NCBI RefSeq assembly: GCF_011043625.1
Contig: NZ_JAAKGT010000020.1
Coordinates: 1 to 47,248, forward strand
Direction of reading: 5' to 3'
Length of the DNA stretch: 47,248 nt
Source of the DNA: Caulobacter sp. 602-2
GTDB taxonomy: Bacteria; Pseudomonadota; Alphaproteobacteria; Caulobacterales; Caulobacteraceae
Shown here: one piece after another, positions 43,809 to 47,248 of the stretch
Numbering within the stretch: the stretch's first letter is position 1
How the letters are laid out: each line of letters begins with the position of its first letter
Position numbers and translations under genes: made by a program
The notes under the pieces: model-generated
The model's input: only the letters and a program-made list of their open reading frames with translations
Told to the model about the DNA's origin: nothing
Databases searched by the model: none

Positions 43809-44150
43809 ATGCGCTTGTTCGTCGCCGTCGCCCTTGTCTCGCTCGGGCTCGCCGGGGCCGCGCACGCCGCCAGCTTCGACTGCGCAAAGGCCCGGCGGGC
43901 CGACGAGCGGGCGATCTGCGCGGACCGCGGGCTGGACAACAAGGACGTGCGGATGAGCGTGCTCTACGACATCAACAAGCGCACCATGGGCATGGGCGCG
44001 CGCGGCGCGCTGATGGACGGCCAGCAGGCCTGGCTGAACGATCGCGCGACCTGCAAGGCCAATCGCGCCTGCCTGAACAGGGCCTATGACCGCCGGTTGG
44101 GCGAGCTTGAGCGGTCGATGGAGCGGATCTATCGGGCGGGGCCGTTTTGA
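43809..44150 (+). CDS. Exported LprI/DUF1311-like small protein
   Basis: A 113-residue protein with a signal peptide (1-20, ending AHA) and a short mature part with four cysteines: FDCAKARRADERAICAD and ATCKANRACLNRAYDRR. The pattern Cys-Ala-Lys-Ala followed by ERAICxD and a C-terminal CxxxxxCL with RL...EL matches the LprI/DUF1311 domain, which includes an exported mycobacterial lysozyme inhibitor and many uncharacterised proteins. The cysteines presumably form two disulfides in the periplasm. The start ATG 43809 is set by GGAGG at 43798-43802, six bases before it; an in-frame ATG at 43773 without a ribosome binding site is rejected. Repeat locus R2-2 follows directly after the stop. Confidence 0.85.
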   Translation: MRLFVAVALVSLGLAGAAHAASFDCAKARRADERAICADRGLDNKDVRMSVLYDINKRTMGMGARGALMDGQQAWLNDRATCKANRACLNRAYDRRLGELERSMERIYRAGPF

Positions 44151-44155
44151 GATCC

Positions 44156-44259
44156 TGCGTCCTTCGAGGCCCGCTGAGCGGGCGCCTCAGGATGAGGAAA
44201 TCAGTGCAAGGCGATCCTCATCCTGAGGTGCGAGCCGTAGGCGAGCCTCGAAGGACGCA
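44156..44259. repeat. Intergenic repeat locus R2-2: inverted pair
   Basis: Arms at 44156-44198 (TGCGTCCTTCGAGGC, CCGC/GCGG, CGCCTCAGGATGAGG) and 44213-44259 (the imperfect reverse complement, ending CCTCGAAGGACGCA). The arms are nearly identical to those at 18542-18645, and the centre differs. The locus fills the gap between the LprI-like gene and the convergent ubiA. Confidence 0.85.
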
Positions 44260-44263
44260 CTGA

Positions 44264-45190
44264 CTAGAACCCCGCCGGGGTCCACAGGCCCGCCACCAGG
44301 GCCAGCACCAGGATCGCGCCGGCCTGGGCGTTGGACTTGAAGATCTTCAGCGCGCCGGGACCGTCGTCGACGCGCACGGCCACGGCCTGGCGCGACAGGT
44401 GCAGGCCGAAAAGGCCCAGCAGCGGCAGGAACAGCGGCCCCAGGCCTCCGACCCAGGCGGCGGCCAGCGCCAGCGCGAAGGCCAGGACGTAGAAGATCGC
44501 CACCCCCTCGCGGACCTTGGAGCCGAGGCGGCGGGTCGACGACTTCACCCCGGCCAGGGCGTCGTCCTCGATGTCCTGGATCGCGTAGATCGTGTCGTAG
44601 CCCAGGGTCCAGAAGATGCCCGAGGCGTAGAGCAGGGCGGCCGACCAGCTCAGCGAGTGGGTCGCGGCGGCGTAGCCCAGCAGGGCGCCCCAGTTGAAGG
44701 TCAGGCCCAGCCACGCCTGCGGCCACCAGGTGATGCGCTTCATGAACGGATAGCCGGCCACCAGCACCAGCGAGGCCACTCCGAGTCCAATGGCCACCCA
44801 GCCCAGGCAGATCAGGATCAGGAAGCTGGTCAGGCTGCAGCCGACCAGGAACAGCCAGGCCTGCTTGACGGTGATCAGGCCGGCGGGGATCGGGCGCAGG
44901 GCCGTGCGGGCCACCTGGGCGTCGAAGTCGCGGTCGACGATGTCGTTGAAGGCGCAGCCGGCCGCCCGCATCAGCGCCGCTCCGACGAAGAAGGCGATCA
45001 GCAGCCAGGGATTGGGCAACTGGCCCTTCTCGGCCGCGGCCAGGGCGATGCCCTGCCAGCCGGGCAGCATTAGCAGCCAGATGCCGGCCGGGCGGTCGAA
45101 GCGTCCGAGCTTGAGCCAGGGGCGCAAGCGCTCGGGAGCGTAGCGGTCGACCCAGTTGGCGGCGGCGGCGTCGGGCAGGATGGCGGTCAT
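44264..45190 (-). CDS. ubiA: 4-hydroxybenzoate octaprenyltransferase UbiA
   Basis: A 308-residue inner-membrane prenyltransferase with about eight helices. The two Asp-rich motifs are GCAFNDIVDRDFDAQVART (NDxxDxxxD, about residues 80-96) and TLGYDTIYAIQDIEDD (YDxxYAxxDxxDD). These bind polyprenyl diphosphate through Mg. The conserved KRITWWPQAWLGLTFNWGALLGYAA between them is typical of UbiA. It joins the polyprenyl tail to 4-hydroxybenzoate, the first membrane step of ubiquinone synthesis, and complements the UbiD-family gene at 36 kb. The start ATG 45190 (MTAILPDAAAANW) is chosen because an upstream extension to 45310 would run into the katA operator region. Confidence 0.94.
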   Translation of the reverse strand: MTAILPDAAAANWVDRYAPERLRPWLKLGRFDRPAGIWLLMLPGWQGIALAAAEKGQLPNPWLLIAFFVGAALMRAAGCAFNDIVDRDFDAQVARTALRPIPAGLITVKQAWLFLVGCSLTSFLILICLGWVAIGLGVASLVLVAGYPFMKRITWWPQAWLGLTFNWGALLGYAAATHSLSWSAALLYASGIFWTLGYDTIYAIQDIEDDALAGVKSSTRRLGSKVREGVAIFYVLAFALALAAAWVGGLGPLFLPLLGLFGLHLSRQAVAVRVDDGPGALKIFKSNAQAGAILVLALVAGLWTPAGF

Positions 45191-45269
45191 GCGGCTTGGC
45201 TTAAACCGCCGCGCCCGCCGGGTCGAGCCGATGCGTCCTTCCAAGAACCACGTGATCGCCCGCGCTATG

Positions 45270-45325
45270 GTTCGATAAATTTCTCCGATCTTACGGAGAA
45301 AAACGATCAATTGGATTTATCGAAC
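45270..45325. promoter_or_regulatory. Nested palindrome upstream of the catalase gene
   Basis: GTTCGATAAAT at 45270-45280 and ATTTATCGAAC at 45315-45325 are perfect 11-base inverted repeats 34 bases apart. Inside them TTCTCCG-ATCTTA-CGGAGAA (45281-45300) is a second perfect inverted repeat with 7-base arms. Each outer arm is also followed, inward, by GATC at the same offset. It sits between the divergent ubiA and katA starts, 43 bases before katA. An oxidative-stress regulator such as OxyR is a guess; the site does not match the standard OxyR consensus clearly. Confidence 0.6.
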
Positions 45326-45367
45326 GCCGCCCGCGACAGTGGCGCTACGGAATTCGACGAGGGCGAC

Positions 45368-46828
45368 ATGACCAAGACCATCCTGACCACCACGGCCGGC
45401 GCGCCCGTCGCGGACAACCAGAACAGCCTGTCGGCCGGTCCGCGTGGCCCGCTGCTGATGCAGGACTACCAGCTGATCGAGAAGCTGGCCCACCAGAACC
45501 GCGAACGCATCCCCGAGCGCGTGGTCCACGCCAAGGGCTCGGCGGCCTACGGCACGCTGACCATCACCCACGACATCAGCCGCTACACCAAGGCCAAGGC
45601 CCTGCAGCCGGGCGCGCAGTCCGAAGTGCTGCTGCGCTTTTCGACCGTGGCCGGCGAGCGCGGCGCGGCCGACGCCGAGCGCGACGTGCGCGGCTTCGCC
45701 CTGAAGGTCTATACCGAGGAGGGCAACTGGGACCTGGTGGGCAACAACACCCCGGTGTTCTTCATCCGCGACCCGCTGAAGTTCCCCGACTTCATCCGCA
45801 CCCAGAAGCGCCACCCGGTGTCGAACCTGCGCTCGCCGACGGCGATGTGGGACTTCTGGAGCCTGAGCCCCGAGAGCCTGCACCAAGTGACGATCCTGTT
45901 CTCGGATCGCGGCCTGCCGCAGGGCTATCGCCACATGCACGGCTTCGGCAGCCACACCTACAGCTTCATCAACGCCGCCAATGAGCGGGTGTGGGTGAAG
46001 TTCCACTTCAAGTCCCAGCAGGGGATCCGCACCTGGACCAACGATGAGGGCAATGCGGTGATCGCGGGCGACCGCGAGAGCGCCCAGCGCGACCTGTTCG
46101 AGGCCATCGAGGGCGGCGACTACCCGCGCTGGACCCTGAAGGTACAGATCATGACGGAGGCCCAGGCCCGCGAGACGGCCTTCGATCCGTTCGACCTGAC
46201 CAAGGTGTGGCCGCATGCCGACTTCCCGTTGATCGAGGTCGGCGTGCTGGAGCTGAACCGCAACCCGGACAACTATTTCGCCGAGGTCGAGCAGAGCTCG
46301 TTCTCGCCGTCGAACATCGTGCCCGGGATCGGCTTCTCGCCGGACAAGGTGCTGCAGGGCCGCCTGTTCGCCTATGCCGACGCGCACCGCTACCGGGTGG
46401 GCACGCACTATGAGGCGCTGCCGGTCAATCGTCCGCGCTGCCCGGTGAACCACTACCACGCCGACGGCGCCATGCGCTTCGACGCGCCGAAGCGGACGGA
46501 GGCCTGGTACGAGCCCAGCAGCTTCGGCGGACCGGTGCAGGAGCCGTCGGTCGCCGAGCCGCCGCTGCCCCTGTACGGCGACGCCGACCGCTTCGATCAC
46601 CGGGTCGGCAATGACGACTACGCCCAGCCGGGCGCGCTGTTCCGGCTGATGAGCCCGGCCCAGCAGGCGGCGCTGTTCGACAACATCGCCGGCGCCATGC
46701 AGGGCGTGCCCGAGGCGATCGTGCGTCGCCAGCTGGTCCACTTCCACCGCGCCGACCCGGCCTACGCCGCGGGCGTCGCTTCCAGACTGGGGATCGCGTT
46801 CGACGCGGCCCCCATCGCCGCCGAGTAA
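45368..46828 (+). CDS. katA: Monofunctional haem catalase
   Basis: A 486-residue clade 3-size catalase that converts hydrogen peroxide to water and oxygen. Conserved landmarks are RIPERVVHAKGSAAYG (distal His), RFSTVAGERGAADAERDVRGFALK, and GNNTPVFFIRDPLKFPDFI (distal Asn region). YRHMHGFGSHTYSFINA, EQSSFSPSNIVPGIGFSPDKVLQGRLFAY with the proximal haem Tyr in RLFAYADAHRYRVG, and VNRPRCPVNHYHADGAM complete the set. Residues are given by family landmarks, not a full alignment. The start ATG 45368 is chosen over 45311, which lies inside the palindromic operator. The symbol follows the general usage for small-subunit catalases and is not tied to a specific orthologue. Confidence 0.94.
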   Translation: MTKTILTTTAGAPVADNQNSLSAGPRGPLLMQDYQLIEKLAHQNRERIPERVVHAKGSAAYGTLTITHDISRYTKAKALQPGAQSEVLLRFSTVAGERGAADAERDVRGFALKVYTEEGNWDLVGNNTPVFFIRDPLKFPDFIRTQKRHPVSNLRSPTAMWDFWSLSPESLHQVTILFSDRGLPQGYRHMHGFGSHTYSFINAANERVWVKFHFKSQQGIRTWTNDEGNAVIAGDRESAQRDLFEAIEGGDYPRWTLKVQIMTEAQARETAFDPFDLTKVWPHADFPLIEVGVLELNRNPDNYFAEVEQSSFSPSNIVPGIGFSPDKVLQGRLFAYADAHRYRVGTHYEALPVNRPRCPVNHYHADGAMRFDAPKRTEAWYEPSSFGGPVQEPSVAEPPLPLYGDADRFDHRVGNDDYAQPGALFRLMSPAQQAALFDNIAGAMQGVPEAIVRRQLVHFHRADPAYAAGVASRLGIAFDAAPIAAE

Positions 46829-46846
46829 ACGCTCGCTCGGCGGCCC

Positions 46847-46887
46847 GAGGAGGACCGCCACCCGCCCAGCCCCCGGCGGTCCTCCTC
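46847..46887. terminator. Strong hairpin after the catalase gene
   Basis: Perfect 13-base arms GAGGAGGACCGCC (46847-46859) and GGCGGTCCTCCTC (46875-46887) around a 15-base loop, 18 bases after the katA stop and just before the ribosome binding site of the next gene. There is no T-run, so it may stop transcription in a Rho-independent-like way only weakly, or protect or attenuate the mRNA. Confidence 0.55.
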
Positions 46888-46910
46888 CTCCCCATGAAAG
46901 GAGAAGTCCG

Positions 46911-47168
46911 ATGACCCGTCCCGACCGCACCGCCAATCGTTTCGCCGGCTGGAGCCTGCTGGCCCTGGGCGCCGCCGCCGGCGTCGTCCTGCCCCATCCG
47001 ACCACCACGGCCCTGTGGTCGGCCTCGGCCCGGGCCTTCCGCCGGGCCGGCGACGAGGCGATGGTCTCGCGCCTGCTGTCGGCGACCAAGTTCGGCCCGC
47101 GGATCCGCCGCGGGCTGAAGCGGCCGACGGCGGGGATGCTGTATTATGGAAGGGCGGGCCTGGCTTGA
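46911..47168 (+). CDS. Small membrane-associated protein downstream of katA
   Basis: An 85-residue protein with one hydrophobic segment (WSLLALGAAAGVVLPHP, about residues 14-30), followed by a soluble, Arg-rich tail (AMVSRLLSATKFGPRIRRGLKRP). No family is recognised. AAGGAGA lies eight bases before the ATG at 46911, a good ribosome binding site, which supports real translation. It lies 82 bases after the catalase stop, with a hairpin between them, so it may be co-transcribed with katA at a lower level. It ends 9 bases before the final repeat. Confidence 0.6.
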   Translation: MTRPDRTANRFAGWSLLALGAAAGVVLPHPTTTALWSASARAFRRAGDEAMVSRLLSATKFGPRIRRGLKRPTAGMLYYGRAGLA

Positions 47169-47177
47169 GCTGCGCGG

Positions 47178-47248
47178 GCCCCCTCAGTCGGCTTCGCCGA
47201 CAGCTCCCCCAGAGGGGGAGCATCTTGGCGCCTTAGATCCTCCCCCTT
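47178..47248. repeat. Intergenic repeat locus A7, cut by the window edge
   Basis: A full module at 47178-47226 (GCCCCCTCAGTCGGC, CCGACAGCTCCCCCAGAGGG, GGAGCATCTT) nearly identical to that at 42676-42724, followed by the beginning of a second, inverted module at 47235 (AGATCCTCCCCC...) that the window truncates. Confidence 0.8.

Overview
The window is very GC-rich and densely coded, with short intergenic gaps and strong G/C preference at third codon positions. The gene content (TonB-dependent receptor, hybrid histidine kinase, UbiA/UbiD, DUF4170 and DUF4153 proteins, a DUF374 acyltransferase beside an MsbA-type exporter) fits an alphaproteobacterium, most likely Caulobacteraceae (Caulobacter or a close relative). 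This placement rests on gene families and style, not on a database search. I see about 45 protein genes, one tRNA-Ser(CGA), one ZTP (pfl) riboswitch, several candidate operators, and two families of intergenic inverted repeats. There is no rRNA, CRISPR array, insertion sequence or recognisable prophage.

Layout. 1-7.2 kb: end of an unknown gene, a small exported protein, an MFS exporter divergent from a LacI-type regulator, an unknown membrane-anchored protein, tRNA-Ser, a PaaI-type thioesterase, a metallo-beta-lactamase-fold protein that has lost most metal ligands, a Gly/Tyr-rich exported protein and an RluD-type pseudouridine synthase. 7.2-14.2 kb: TonB-dependent receptor, dienelactone-hydrolase-like protein, purH behind a ZTP riboswitch, a MerR-type metal sensor divergent from a small CDF-type transporter with a classic MerR operator between them, and an isochorismatase-fold hydrolase. 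14.2-15.4 kb: a compact two-gene unit (FRG-domain protein plus a 125-residue partner) whose base use looks less GC-rich than its surroundings. 15.4-21.3 kb: hybrid histidine kinase, purD, an aminoglycoside-phosphotransferase-like kinase and an exported amidohydrolase.

21.4-33 kb is rich in envelope functions. A tightly overlapping block runs from a His-rich CDF transporter into waaA and lpxK (Kdo-lipid A synthesis). A LysR/SDR divergent pair, a MAPEG protein, pmbA (tldE), an inositol-phosphatase-family protein, a DUF4170 protein and a dual-specificity-type phosphatase follow. Next come an MsbA-type ABC exporter and an overlapping DUF374 acyltransferase, a family that includes the lipid A acyltransferase LpxJ. 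33-47 kb: an exported M14 carboxypeptidase, unknown proteins, a UbiD-family decarboxylase, a DUF4153 membrane protein, a second ABC exporter, a VOC protein, an ETF-beta lysine methyltransferase-like enzyme, a fatty acid desaturase, an LprI-like protein, ubiA, and a catalase gene with an elaborate nested palindrome upstream and a 13-bp hairpin downstream.

The most distinctive items are: the FRG-domain/partner pair as a possible uncharacterised toxin- or defence-like module; the degenerate metallo-beta-lactamase; the purH ZTP riboswitch, for which a simple Shine-Dalgarno sequestering switch can be drawn; the katA upstream palindrome; and nine loci carrying paired inverted intergenic repeats that resemble REPIN-type elements.
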